In this document: positions 32,158 to 41,145 of the stretch, piece by piece | Position numbering within the stretch: position 1 is the first letter of the stretch | How the letters are laid out: the number at the start of each line of letters is the position of its first letter | From: Microbacterium gubbeenense DSM 15944 | Lineage (GTDB): Bacteria; Actinomycetota; Actinomycetes; Actinomycetales; Microbacteriaceae | Direction of reading: 5' to 3' | Assembly: GCF_000422745.1 (NCBI RefSeq) | Contig: NZ_AUGQ01000013.1 | Location: 1 to 63,748, forward strand | DNA: 63,748 bases | Position numbers and translations under genes: made by a program | The notes under the pieces: model-generated | The model's input: only the letters and a program-made list of their open reading frames with translations | Database searches by the model: none | What the model was told of the DNA's origin: nothing

Positions 32158-32802
32158 TCAGGCAGGCACGTCGGTCACACGCGTCTCGCCGACCACCGGC
32201 GTCAGTGCGCCGGACGACCACGTCGCGACATCGGCGATCAGCGCGGGCAGCTCGGCCTCCGGCGCCCAGGCCTCGAACACGGCCGCGGCGCCGTACACCG
32301 GGTCGCCCAGCGTGGAGTCGTGGCGCGCGGCCCAATCGCGCAGCAGGTTGTCGAACCGGCCGGCCTCGGCGTGCGGCACGTCGATCCGCACGGCGGTGAG
32401 CGCGCGGCGGTGCACCCGCTGAGCGTGATCCAGCGCCTCCGACACGGCCCCGCCGTAGGCGCGCACGAGCCCGCCGGCGCCGAGCTTGATGCCGCCGAAG
32501 TAGCGGGTGACGACCGCGACGAGATCGGTCATGTCGCGGTGCCGCAGCACCTCCATCATGGGCACGCCGGCGGTTCCCGACGGCTCGCCGTCATCGGACG
32601 ACCGGGCCTGGTCGCCCGTCACTCCCGTGATCATCGCGACGCAGTTGTGCCGGGCATCCCAGTGCTTCTTGCGGACCTCGGCGATGAACGCGTCGGCCTC
32701 GGCGACCGAGGTCACGGGCGCGAGGTACGTGATGAACCGCGACCTCTTGATCTCGATCTCGTGGACCACGCGGCGGGCGATCGTCGCGGGATACTCGGGC
32801 AT
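32158..32802 (-). CDS. YigZ/IMPACT family protein
   Basis: 214 residues. The signature RYFGGIKLGAGGLVRAYGGA (about 105-124) defines UPF0029/YigZ, followed by the usual ferredoxin-like C-terminal domain. AxxHNCVAM and SDDGEPSGTAG loops are present. The family is linked to translation regulation (eukaryotic IMPACT) but the bacterial role is not settled. Bracketed by inverted repeats A and B. Confidence 0.9.
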   Translation of the reverse strand: MPEYPATIARRVVHEIEIKRSRFITYLAPVTSVAEADAFIAEVRKKHWDARHNCVAMITGVTGDQARSSDDGEPSGTAGVPMMEVLRHRDMTDLVAVVTRYFGGIKLGAGGLVRAYGGAVSEALDHAQRVHRRALTAVRIDVPHAEAGRFDNLLRDWAARHDSTLGDPVYGAAAVFEAWAPEAELPALIADVATWSSGALTPVVGETRVTDVPA

Positions 32803-32818
32803 CGATCCAGGCTACCGG

Positions 32819-32900
32819 GCACAACGCAGTCAATCCGAGGCCGGAACGGGTGCGGAACCGGCTGACCGTGGTGTGCGGTCGGATATTGACTGCATTGTGC
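32819..32900. repeat. long inverted repeat B (yigZ/helicase promoter gap)
   Basis: 16-base arms GCACAACGCAGTCAAT (32819-32834) and ATTGACTGCATTGTGC (32885-32900) pair at 15 of 16 positions, with a further CCGA/TCGG extension inward and smaller hairpins inside. It lies between divergent genes, so it cannot be a terminator for either; it may be an operator or a mobile REP/MITE-like unit. Shares GCACAACG at the outer end and GCGGAACC inside (opposite orientation) with repeat A. Confidence 0.7.
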
Positions 32901-32934
32901 GGGGGGAGAGAGGCGTGGGGCAGACTGGTTGACG

Positions 32935-35439
32935 ATGCCTACCCTGCTTGAGGCCGCGCAAGCGGCCGGTGATGACGCCGATGCCCTGTATGACGCCTTC
33001 CTCGAATGGGCGACCGGCCGGGGCATCGCGCTGTACCCCGCGCAGGACGAGGCGGCGATGGAGCTCGCGAGCGGCAACAACGTGGTCCTGTCCACGCCCA
33101 CCGGCACCGGCAAATCGCTCGTCGCGCTCGCGGCGCACGCGATCGCCGTGGGCCGCGGCGGCCGCACCTATTACACGGCGCCCATCAAGGCCCTGGTGAG
33201 CGAGAAGTTCTTCTCGCTCGTCGAGACGTTCGGCGCCGAGAACGTGGGCATGGTCACCGGAGACTCGTCGGTCAACTCCGACGCGCCCATCGTGTGCTGC
33301 ACGGCCGAGATCCTCGCGAACCTGGCGCTGCGCGAGGGTGCCGACGCCGATGTCGACCAGGTCGTCATGGACGAGTTCCACTACTACGGCGACCGCGACC
33401 GCGGCTGGGCGTGGCAGGTGCCGCTGCTGCTCCTGCCGCGCGCGCAGTTCCTGCTGATGTCGGGAACCCTCGGAGACACGACCGAGATCGAAGAGGATCT
33501 CGCCCGGCGCACCGGCCGCGACACCACGCTCGTGGCGGGGGCCGAGCGGCCGGTCCCGCTGCACTTCCGCTACGAGAAGCGCCACGCGCACGAGGTGGTC
33601 GAGGAGCTGCTCGCGGATCGCGAGGTGCCGGTCTATGTCGTGCACTTCAGCCAGGCCGCCGCGATGGAGCGTGCGCAGGCGCTCGCGAGCATCAACGTGA
33701 CCACGCGCGAGCAGCGCGACGAGATCGCCGCCGCGCTCGGCGGATTCCGGTTCACGACGAACTTCGGAAAGACCCTGTCTCGACTGGTGCGCGCCGGCAT
33801 CGGCGTGCACCACGCCGGCATGCTGCCGCGCTACCGCCGCCTCGTCGAGACCCTCGCGCAGCAGGGGCTCCTACGCGTGATCTGCGGAACCGACACGCTC
33901 GGCGTCGGCATCAACGTGCCGATACGCACCGTGCTGATCACCGAGCTGTCGAAGTACGACGGATCCCGCATGCGCCGTCTCGGCGCGCGCGAGTTCCACC
34001 AGATCTCGGGCCGCGCGGGTCGCGCCGGTTACGACCCGTATGGCAACGTCGTCGTGCTCGCGCCCGAGCACGAGATCGACAACGCGCAGGCGGTCGCGAA
34101 AGCCGGGGACGACCCGAAGAAGCTGAAGAAGGTCAAGAAGAAGCAGGCGCCGAAGGGCTTCATCAGCTGGAGCGAGCAGAGCTTCGACAAGCTCATCGAG
34201 GCCGAGCCCGAGATCCTCACCCCGCGCATGCAGATGACGTCGGCGATGCTGATCAACATCATTGCCCGCGGGGGAGACGTGTTCGGCAACGTGCGCTCGA
34301 TCGTCTTCGACAACCACCAGCCGAGGCGCGAGCAGTACGCGCTCGCGCGCCGGGCGCTCGCGATCTTCCGCACGCTGCGCGACGCCGAGCTGATCGAGGT
34401 CACGGGCGACGGGCGGATCCGTCTGTTCCTCGACCTGCAGCCGAACTTCGCGCTCAACCAGCCGCTGTCGCCGTTCGCGCTCGCGGCGCTCGAACTGCTC
34501 GATCCCGACGAGCAGGACGGCGGAGCCGGATCCGGTCACTACGCGCTCGACGTCGTGAGCGTCATCGAGGCGACGCTCGATGATCCGCGCCAGATCCTCA
34601 GCCAGCAGCAGTTCAAGGCGCGCGGCGAGGCCGTCGGCGAGATGAAGCGCGAGGGGATCGAATACGACGAGCGAATGGAGCTACTCGAGGAGATCACGCA
34701 CCCGAAACCGCTCGACGAGCTGCTCAGCCAGGCTTTCGAGACGTTCGCGGCGTCGCAGCCGTGGGTGCGCGACTTCGCGCTGTCGCCGAAGTCGATCGTG
34801 CGCGACATGTTCGAGCGCGCGATGAGCTTCGCCGAGTTCGTGCAGTGGTACCAGCTCGGACGCAGCGAAGGGCTCGTGCTGCGCTACCTGTCCGACGCGT
34901 ACCGCACGATCCGCCAGACCGTGCCGCCGGAGGCGCAGACCGACGAGCTCGACGACATCGTCGAATGGCTCGGCGAGATGGTGCGCCAGGTCGACTCGAG
35001 CCTCGTCGACGAGTGGGAGACCCTCATGGCCGGCCTCGACGCAGACCCCGCGGACGGCGCCGTGCTGCCGCCGTCTCCGCCGTCGGTCGTCGCGAATCGC
35101 CGTGCCTTCACGGTGCTCGTGCGCAACGCGATGTTCCGCCGCGTGCAGCTCGCGGCGCTCGAGCGCGACAACGAGCTCGTGGCGCTCGATCCCGATGCAG
35201 GGTGGCCCGAGGCGCTCGACGCATACTTCGACGAGCACGACGACATCCTGACGGGATCCGCCGCGCGCTCGCCGAAGCTGTGCGAGATCGACGAGGGTGC
35301 GGACGTCTGGCGCGTCACCCAGACGATCGACGACCCGGCCGGCAACCACGACTGGCGCATCGCGGCAGCGATCGACCTAGCCGAATCGGCGGAAACGGGC
35401 GAACCCGTGCTGACAATCACGGCGCTCGCCCGCCTCTAA
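32935..35439 (+). CDS. DEAD/DEAH-box helicase with C-terminal DUF3516
   Basis: 835 residues or so; start taken at ATG 32935, with a TTG two codons earlier possible. Superfamily 2 helicase: Walker A STPTGTGKS, DEFH in the DEAx box, SGTLGD motif III, and motif VI QISGRAGRAGYD. The C-terminal 430 residues match DUF3516, found in actinobacterial Ski2/Mtr4-like helicases. Likely an ATP-driven RNA helicase in RNA turnover; RNA target unknown. A basic stretch KKLKKVKKKQ sits between halves. Confidence 0.9.
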   Translation: MPTLLEAAQAAGDDADALYDAFLEWATGRGIALYPAQDEAAMELASGNNVVLSTPTGTGKSLVALAAHAIAVGRGGRTYYTAPIKALVSEKFFSLVETFGAENVGMVTGDSSVNSDAPIVCCTAEILANLALREGADADVDQVVMDEFHYYGDRDRGWAWQVPLLLLPRAQFLLMSGTLGDTTEIEEDLARRTGRDTTLVAGAERPVPLHFRYEKRHAHEVVEELLADREVPVYVVHFSQAAAMERAQALASINVTTREQRDEIAAALGGFRFTTNFGKTLSRLVRAGIGVHHAGMLPRYRRLVETLAQQGLLRVICGTDTLGVGINVPIRTVLITELSKYDGSRMRRLGAREFHQISGRAGRAGYDPYGNVVVLAPEHEIDNAQAVAKAGDDPKKLKKVKKKQAPKGFISWSEQSFDKLIEAEPEILTPRMQMTSAMLINIIARGGDVFGNVRSIVFDNHQPRREQYALARRALAIFRTLRDAELIEVTGDGRIRLFLDLQPNFALNQPLSPFALAALELLDPDEQDGGAGSGHYALDVVSVIEATLDDPRQILSQQQFKARGEAVGEMKREGIEYDERMELLEEITHPKPLDELLSQAFETFAASQPWVRDFALSPKSIVRDMFERAMSFAEFVQWYQLGRSEGLVLRYLSDAYRTIRQTVPPEAQTDELDDIVEWLGEMVRQVDSSLVDEWETLMAGLDADPADGAVLPPSPPSVVANRRAFTVLVRNAMFRRVQLAALERDNELVALDPDAGWPEALDAYFDEHDDILTGSAARSPKLCEIDEGADVWRVTQTIDDPAGNHDWRIAAAIDLAESAETGEPVLTITALARL

Positions 35440-35449
35440 CCCCCCCAAC

Positions 35450-35509
35450 CCTTCATTTCTGGCACATTTCATGGTGCAAATCAACGCAGAAATGTGCCAG
35501 AAATGAAGG
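35450..35509. repeat. perfect 21-bp inverted repeat C
   Basis: Arms 35450-35470 and 35489-35509 are perfectly complementary over 21 bases (core TTTCTGGCACATTT) with an 18-base loop; TAACCCC/GGGGTTA extends it outward. It is AT-richer than the surroundings. It fills the gap between the convergent helicase and MinD/ParA-like genes and probably terminates both. Confidence 0.75.
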
Positions 35510-35517
35510 TATAGGGG

Positions 35518-36936
35518 TTACTCGCCGCCCGCGAAGCCTCGGGCCATGGCGGCGGCGGCCGCCAGCCAGGCGCGCTGGGTCGCCGGGCGCAGTGCGCTGT
35601 AGTGCAGGTGGCCGTCGATCATCGCCGGGTCGAACGGGATCTGCACGACGTCGCGCGTGAGCTTGCGGTACCCGTCGACCACGCGCCGCACCTCGCTCGC
35701 CGGCGCCTTCTGATCGGCCTGGCTCACGACCGTCACGGCGTTCGCCGCGAGCTGCGCCGAGCGCTCGTCGCGCTCCGCCAGCGCATCGAGCAGCAGCGCG
35801 CCGGCCTCGGCGTGCTCATCGCGGCTCGTCGTGGCGACGACCAGCTGGTCGGTGCGGTCGATCATGCGCAGCCAGAGCGGATCCGACTCGTCGTTGCCCG
35901 AGTCCATGATGATCAGCCGGTAATAGCGGGCCGCGACGGCGTGGATCCGGTCGACGTCCTCCGCCGACACGCGCTGTTCCGACGCGAGCGCGATCGGCTG
36001 CGAGCGCAGCACATCGAAGCGGTCCTGCCGCTGGTGGTGCACGAAGTTCGCGACGTCGGCGGCCTGCGCGTCGGTCGACAGCAGGTGATCCGCCGCGCCC
36101 AGCATGTCGTGGAGGGTCGCCTCGTGCGGCCCCTGCTCCGTGCGCCAGCCGAGCGTGCCGCGGGTCTGGTTGTTGTCCCACGAGAGCACGCCCGCGCCGC
36201 CGAAGCGCGCGAACACGGCGCCCGTGAGGATCGTCGTGGGCGTCTTTCCGGATCCGCCCTTGCCGTTCACGACCGCGATCGTGCGCGGTCCGGGCCAGTG
36301 CTGGGCGACGGCGAGCTGGTCGGCCCGCTCGGCGCGCTCGTCGGCGCCAGGACCCATGCGCATGCCCATGCGGGTCATGGCGCCGCGGAATCCGCGGGTC
36401 GCCGGATCCTCGCGCTGGTCCTCGTCGTGAATGCCCGTCAGGAACGTCTCGCGCTGCGGGGTCTGCTGCTCGGCCTCGGGCCGGGCCGACACGCGCGCCG
36501 GACCCGCCGAACGCGAGGTCTCGGTGGAGCGCGCGCTCTCGCTAGATCGCACCGGGCCCGCGCCGCGCGTCGGTGCCGGGTCGATGACCGTGACCGGTCG
36601 CGTGTCGGCGTCGGCGGACGCAGGGCGCGTGATTTTCGGCGCGGGATCCGGTGCCGAGGCGAACGTCGGGCGCGGCGCCCCGTCGGGCGAGGCGTATTCG
36701 ACGCGCTCGTCGCCGTCGACGACCAGCGGCCACTCGCCGTCGGGCTCCGTCACGATCACACGGATCGGAGCGTCGAGCTGGCGCGCGATCTCTGCCGTGA
36801 GGCGCACGATCTCGCGCCGGGCGTCCTCAGCGTGTTGTGTGTGGATCTCGCTCGGCGTCTCGTCGATCACGAGCACCGCGGACCCATCGGGGTGGATCGT
36901 GGCGTGGAGCCCGTCTTCGGTCGAGCTGTCGCGCAT
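35518..36936 (-). CDS. MinD/ParA-like ATPase
   Basis: 472 residues. Residues 1-90 form a small N-terminal domain, 90-200 a Pro/Ala/Arg-rich linker, 210-472 a deviant-Walker ATPase: VVNGKGGSGKTPTT (about 221), switch-like LSWDNNQTRGTLG, and LIIMDSGNDESDPLW. This layout resembles the MinD-like proteins of actinobacterial ESX (type VII) clusters such as EspI, and orphan ParA proteins; no ParB, parS or ESX gene is near, so the role in positioning or secretion is open. Confidence 0.8.
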   Translation of the reverse strand: MRDSSTEDGLHATIHPDGSAVLVIDETPSEIHTQHAEDARREIVRLTAEIARQLDAPIRVIVTEPDGEWPLVVDGDERVEYASPDGAPRPTFASAPDPAPKITRPASADADTRPVTVIDPAPTRGAGPVRSSESARSTETSRSAGPARVSARPEAEQQTPQRETFLTGIHDEDQREDPATRGFRGAMTRMGMRMGPGADERAERADQLAVAQHWPGPRTIAVVNGKGGSGKTPTTILTGAVFARFGGAGVLSWDNNQTRGTLGWRTEQGPHEATLHDMLGAADHLLSTDAQAADVANFVHHQRQDRFDVLRSQPIALASEQRVSAEDVDRIHAVAARYYRLIIMDSGNDESDPLWLRMIDRTDQLVVATTSRDEHAEAGALLLDALAERDERSAQLAANAVTVVSQADQKAPASEVRRVVDGYRKLTRDVVQIPFDPAMIDGHLHYSALRPATQRAWLAAAAAMARGFAGGE

Positions 36937-37165
36937 GGCGCCCCCTTGCAGAGTGGGAAGTGTTTCTCTCGATCGCCCGAGCGGGCGGTCCTCGACTCAG
37001 CCTACCGATCCCGAATCGTTATCCGCCCAGCGCATATCGAAAACATTAAGAACCGCGATTCTTGCGCCGTTTATGCGTCGCAGAACGCGAATACATCACC
37101 ATACGCTGGAATCAATACATGCCGCAGGCGCGGCGAACCCGCCGAAGCACAAGGAGTCGCCGAGC

Positions 37166-38659
37166 GTGAGCACCGCGTACGAAACCAGCCGGATCGAATG
37201 GGCCGCACGAGAGGAACTCGCCGAGCGGATGATCCCGCTGATCGGTCGTCTGTATCGAGAGCACGGAGTCGTGCCGTCGATTCTCGGCCGCCGGCTTCTC
37301 GGACGATCGCCCGCCGAGATCCTGAAAGCACATCGGTTCACTCGCAAGGTCGGAGACCAGGTGCTGAGCCCCGAGAAGTCGCTCGCGGTGCTCGAGGCGT
37401 TCGGACGCATCGTGCCGGGCCCCGCATCGATCGACATCGCGCGGCTCGTGACGGAGTTCGATGCGCGCGGGGGATCCTACGAGGACGGCAGTCTCGACGA
37501 CTTCCTGCGCGACGAGCTCGCCGAGGTGATGACGGCCGAGCCGAGCCGTCCCACGGACGTGGTGCTGTACGGATTCGGTCGCATCGGCCGGCTGGTCGCG
37601 CGGCTGCTGATCGCGCACCAAGGATCTGGCGATGGCCTGCGGCTGCGCGCGGTCGTCGTGCGCCGCGGATCCGATGACGACCTCCTCAAGCGCGCGGAGC
37701 TGCTGAAGCGCGACTCGGTGCACGGACCCTTCGCCGGAACCGTCGAGGTGGACGAGGAGAACGAGACGATTCTCGCGAACGGCACGCTGATCCAGGTGAT
37801 CTACGCGAACGATCCGGCGGCGATCGACTACACGGCCTACGACATCCATGACGCGATCGTCGTCGACAACACCGGCCGCTGGCGCGATCAGGAAGGGCTG
37901 AACCAGCACCTGCGCGCGACCGGAACGTCGCGCGTGCTGCTGACCGCGCCAGGCAAGGGCGACATCAAGAACATCGTGTTCGGCGTCAACAGCGACGACA
38001 TCTCCGCGCACGACGCGATCGTCTCGGCGGCCTCGTGCACGACGAACGCGATCACGCCCGTGCTCGCGGCGATCGACGAGGCCTACGGGGTGCGCCGCGG
38101 TCACGTCGAGACCGTGCACTCGTTCACGAACGACCAGAACCTCATCGACAACTTCCACAGCGGCGCCCGGCGCGGACGCGCGGCGTCGCTGAACATGGTC
38201 ATCACGGAGACCGGGGCAGCGAAGGCCGTCGCGAAGGCTTTGCCGCAGTTGAAGGGAAAGCTGACGGGCAGCGCGATTCGCGTACCCACTCCCAACGTGT
38301 CACTTGCGATTCTCAATCTGCAGCTGAATCGCGCGACGACGGCCGACGAGATCAACGCGTTCTTGCGTCAGACGTCGCTCACGGCTCCGTTGCGCCAGCA
38401 GATCGACTACAGCGAGAACCCTGATGCGGTCTCGAGCGATTTCGTCGGCACGAATCGCGCTGGCATCGTCGATGGGCTCGCGACCCTCGCGGAGGGCGAC
38501 GAGAATGTCGTGCTCTACGTCTGGTACGACAACGAGTTCGGGTACTCGGGGCAGGTGTTGCGCGTGCTCGAGCGCATGGCGGGCGTGCACCCGCGGATCC
38601 TGCCCCGGCGTGAGCCCGTGCGGATTGAGGCCGCGGTCGTGGAGGAAGCGCTCGTCTGA
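37166..38659 (+). CDS. gapB: glyceraldehyde-3-phosphate dehydrogenase, long GapB type
   Basis: 497 residues from the GTG at 37166, preceded by AAGGAG with 9-base spacing; longer frames upstream are spurious. Residues 1-125 are an extra helical domain (ILGRRLLGRSPAEILKAHRF) absent from classical GAPDH. The NAD fold begins VVLYGFGRIGRLVARLL, and the active site is SAASCTTNAITPVL with catalytic Cys. WYDNEFGYSGQVL is the family end mark. The length and N-domain resemble GapB of Corynebacterium glutamicum, which works in gluconeogenesis with NADP as well as NAD. Confidence 0.92.
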   Translation: MSTAYETSRIEWAAREELAERMIPLIGRLYREHGVVPSILGRRLLGRSPAEILKAHRFTRKVGDQVLSPEKSLAVLEAFGRIVPGPASIDIARLVTEFDARGGSYEDGSLDDFLRDELAEVMTAEPSRPTDVVLYGFGRIGRLVARLLIAHQGSGDGLRLRAVVVRRGSDDDLLKRAELLKRDSVHGPFAGTVEVDEENETILANGTLIQVIYANDPAAIDYTAYDIHDAIVVDNTGRWRDQEGLNQHLRATGTSRVLLTAPGKGDIKNIVFGVNSDDISAHDAIVSAASCTTNAITPVLAAIDEAYGVRRGHVETVHSFTNDQNLIDNFHSGARRGRAASLNMVITETGAAKAVAKALPQLKGKLTGSAIRVPTPNVSLAILNLQLNRATTADEINAFLRQTSLTAPLRQQIDYSENPDAVSSDFVGTNRAGIVDGLATLAEGDENVVLYVWYDNEFGYSGQVLRVLERMAGVHPRILPRREPVRIEAAVVEEALV

Positions 38660-38746
38660 CGCAGGCTCCTCGATCGTTCGCGATAATGGAGGTGACTCCT
38701 CGGGCGCGGACGCTCCTGAGAGGTGAGCTCAGAGACGAGGCATTGC

Positions 38747-39661
38747 GTGACGGAGAAGAACGGCCTGCGCATCGGCACGGCACCTGACTCGTGGGGCGTG
38801 TGGTTCCCCGATGATCCGGGCCAGGTTCCGTGGGCACGATTTCTCGACGAGGCCGCCGACGCCGGATACACCTGGATCGAGCTCGGCCCATACGGTTATC
38901 TGCCGACGGATCCTCGGCAGCTTCGGGACGAGCTCGGCGCGCGCGGCCTGAAGCTCTCGGCCGGAACCGTGTTCACCGGCTTCCACAAGTCGGAGGACGA
39001 GCGACGGCGCGCGTGGGATCAGGCCGTCAGGGTCGCGGGGCTGGCGTCGGCGCTCGGTGCGGAGCACATCGTCGTGATCCCTGACCTGTGGCGCAGTGAT
39101 TCCACGGGCGAGAACCTCGAGCCGCGCACGCTGACCGATGAGCAATGGCGCGCGCTCGCCGAGGGCCATGACTGGCTCGGTAAGGCGCTCTACGAGGAGT
39201 ATGGCGTGAGGCAGCAGTTCCACTCACACGCCGACAGCCACGTCGGCACGACGCGCGAGGTGAACCGCTTGCTCGACGAGACGGATCCGCGATACACGAA
39301 TCTCTGCCTCGACACGGGACATTTCGCGTACTACGGCGGTGACAGCCTCTCGCTGATTCAGCAGCGGCCCGATCGCATCGGATACCTGCACCTGAAACAG
39401 GTGGACCAGTCGATGCTCTTCGACGTGCTGAAGAACGACGTGAGCTTCAAAGACGCCGTGGCGGACGGCATCATGATCGAACCGCCACACGGCATCCCAG
39501 AGCTCGCCCCGATCATCGAGGCCGCGGCCTCGATATCGCCGGACATCTTCGCCATCGTCGAGCAGGACATGTACGGCTGTGATCCGGACAGGCCGTTTCC
39601 GATCGCGCGCCGCACGCGCGAGCACCTTCACGGCTGCACCCACCTCGCGCGCCAGTTCTGA
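38747..39661 (+). CDS. sugar phosphate isomerase/epimerase (IolE-like)
   Basis: 304 residues from GTG 38747 (GACGAGG six bases before); a GTG at 38723 would add eight residues. TIM-barrel of AP-endonuclease-2 type: RIGTAPDSWGVWFPDD, GYTWIELGPYGYLP, FHSHADSHVGT, LCLDTGHFAYYGGD, GYLHLKQVD and the metal-site Glu near IVEQDMYG. The opening is typical of inosose dehydratase-like enzymes. Next gene, 6 bases on, is an inositol-dehydrogenase-like protein, so a polyol pathway is inferred. Confidence 0.85.
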   Translation: MTEKNGLRIGTAPDSWGVWFPDDPGQVPWARFLDEAADAGYTWIELGPYGYLPTDPRQLRDELGARGLKLSAGTVFTGFHKSEDERRRAWDQAVRVAGLASALGAEHIVVIPDLWRSDSTGENLEPRTLTDEQWRALAEGHDWLGKALYEEYGVRQQFHSHADSHVGTTREVNRLLDETDPRYTNLCLDTGHFAYYGGDSLSLIQQRPDRIGYLHLKQVDQSMLFDVLKNDVSFKDAVADGIMIEPPHGIPELAPIIEAAASISPDIFAIVEQDMYGCDPDRPFPIARRTREHLHGCTHLARQF

Positions 39662-39667
39662 GAACCG

Positions 39668-40696
39668 ATGAGTATGACACAGAACCTGCGCATCGCAGTC
39701 GTCGGAGCCGGCGCGATGGGCGCCGACCACATTCAGCGGATCGCGTCGCGCATCACCGGCGCGCACGTCGCCGCCGTGATCGAAACGGATCCGGGTCGCG
39801 CCGCATCCGCTGTCGCCGTCGCACCGGATGCGCGCACGTTCGCGCGGATCGAGGACGCGATCGCGGCCGAGGCGATCGACGCCGTGCTCGTCGCGGTTCC
39901 CGGACCGGCACACCTCCCGGTCCTGCTGCCCGCGCTCGAGGCGGGGCTGCCGATCCTCTGCGAGAAGCCGCTGACGCCCGACTCCGCGACATCGCGGCGG
40001 GTGCTCGAGGCGGAACAACAGCTCGACCGGCCGCATACTCAGGTCGGGTTCATGCGTCGGTTCGATCCGGAGTACGCGGCGCTGCGCGAACTCATCGAGT
40101 CCGGTGATGCCGGCGAGCTGCTCATGCTGCACTGCGCCCACCGGAATCCTTCGGTGACGGAATCGTATGTGCAGGAGATGCTCATCAACGACTCGGTCGT
40201 GCACGAGTTCGATGTGGTTCCGTGGCTCGCGGGTTCCCCGGTGACGAGCGTCGAGGTGAGGCACTCGCGACGCAATCCGTTGGCGCCGGAGCGGCTCCGC
40301 GAGCCGATCCTCGTCATCATGCAGCTCGAGAACGGCATGCTCGTCGACGTCGAGATGAGCGTGAACGTGCAGTTCGCCTACCAGGTCACGACAGAGGCCG
40401 TGTTCTCTCGGTCGGTCGTGCGCATCGGGGATCCGCAGCGGCGCGCTCTCGGGCAGACCGATCACACCGATCACACGAGCTTCACCACTCGCTTCTCCGC
40501 GGCGTACGACATCGAGGTCCAGCGATGGGTCGACGCGGTCCGGGCTGGAAGCCTCGTTGATGGGCCGAACGCCTGGGACGGCTACCTTGTCGCCCTCGCG
40601 TGTGAGGCCGGAGTGCGCGCGCTCGAGGGCGGCGTGCAGGAGGTCCATACGCCGGAACGTCCGGCGTTCTATGCGCCGGCCTCGGCCGGCCGATGA
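39668..40696 (+). CDS. Gfo/Idh/MocA oxidoreductase (inositol 2-dehydrogenase-like)
   Basis: 342 residues. N-terminal NAD fold RIAVVGAGAMGADHIQRI; the catalytic Lys lies in the family motif CEKPLTP; GFMRRFDPEY and NDSVVHEFDVVPWL give the substrate-site Asp and His seen in myo-inositol dehydrogenases (IolG). It is co-transcribed with the IolE-like gene. Exact polyol not known. Confidence 0.87.
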   Translation: MSMTQNLRIAVVGAGAMGADHIQRIASRITGAHVAAVIETDPGRAASAVAVAPDARTFARIEDAIAAEAIDAVLVAVPGPAHLPVLLPALEAGLPILCEKPLTPDSATSRRVLEAEQQLDRPHTQVGFMRRFDPEYAALRELIESGDAGELLMLHCAHRNPSVTESYVQEMLINDSVVHEFDVVPWLAGSPVTSVEVRHSRRNPLAPERLREPILVIMQLENGMLVDVEMSVNVQFAYQVTTEAVFSRSVVRIGDPQRRALGQTDHTDHTSFTTRFSAAYDIEVQRWVDAVRAGSLVDGPNAWDGYLVALACEAGVRALEGGVQEVHTPERPAFYAPASAGR

Positions 40697-40717
40697 CGCC
40701 GAGATCGCGGCGTCACC

Positions 40718-40736
40718 GTTCTGCTCTGAGCAGAAC
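40718..40736. promoter_or_regulatory. palindromic operator of the XRE/Clp regulator
   Basis: A perfect 19-bp palindrome GTTCTGCTCTGAGCAGAAC lies 38 bases before the regulator gene. It contains TCTGC-N5-GCAGA, which fits the TCTGCC-N3-GGCAGA box recalled for Streptomyces PopR. Autoregulation is likely. Confidence 0.75.
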
Positions 40737-40774
40737 GCGTGTCATCGGGCAACGGGCCGGCGTTACCGTGAGGC

Positions 40775-41137
40775 ATGGCCGACATCATCGCGCTGCGTCC
40801 TCAATCCGAATCGCTCCCGCCAGGAACCGGTCGCCACGGCCCGGAACCGCTATGGCGCCACCTGCTCGGCGACCAGTTGCGGCGCCGACGCCACGAGCGG
40901 GGCGAGACACTCGCCGAGACCGCCGAGAAGGCGGGCGTCTCGCCGCAGTACCTCTCCGAAATCGAGCGCGGGCGCAAGGAGCCATCGAGCGAGATGATCG
41001 CCGCGATCGCCGGTGCACTCGAGGCGACGCTGGTCGATCTCACGAGCGGTGTCGCGCAGGAGCTGAACGCGGCCCCGGCGCCGATCTCGGCGAACCGATC
41101 GATCGGTACGAGAGCCGCGCTCATGCTCGCTGCCTGA
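40775..41137 (+). CDS. XRE-family regulator, ClgR/PopR-like
   Basis: 120 residues. Helix-turn-helix at about 35-85: GETLAETAEKAGVSPQYLSEIERGRKEPSSEMIAA is here split as AEKAGVSPQYLSEIERG and EPSSEMIAAIAGAL, the ClgR/PopR form. It ends in Leu-Ala-Ala; in PopR the last two Ala are a degron for Clp proteases, giving feedback between protease and regulator. It faces the two convergent clpP genes. So it is the likely activator of the downstream pair and of itself. Confidence 0.85.
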   Translation: MADIIALRPQSESLPPGTGRHGPEPLWRHLLGDQLRRRRHERGETLAETAEKAGVSPQYLSEIERGRKEPSSEMIAAIAGALEATLVDLTSGVAQELNAAPAPISANRSIGTRAALMLAA

Positions 41138-41145
41138 CCTGTTTC

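Noticed and set aside
36431..37165. Long N-terminal extension of the GapB frame
   Set aside because: It overlaps the opposite-strand MinD-like gene, is Arg/Ser-rich, and a GTG with a good ribosome site at 37166 fits the GapB family length.
40718..40736. Intrinsic terminator for the IolG-like gene
   Set aside because: The palindrome has a one-base centre and no T-run, and the same half-sites recur before clpP, so an operator explains it better.
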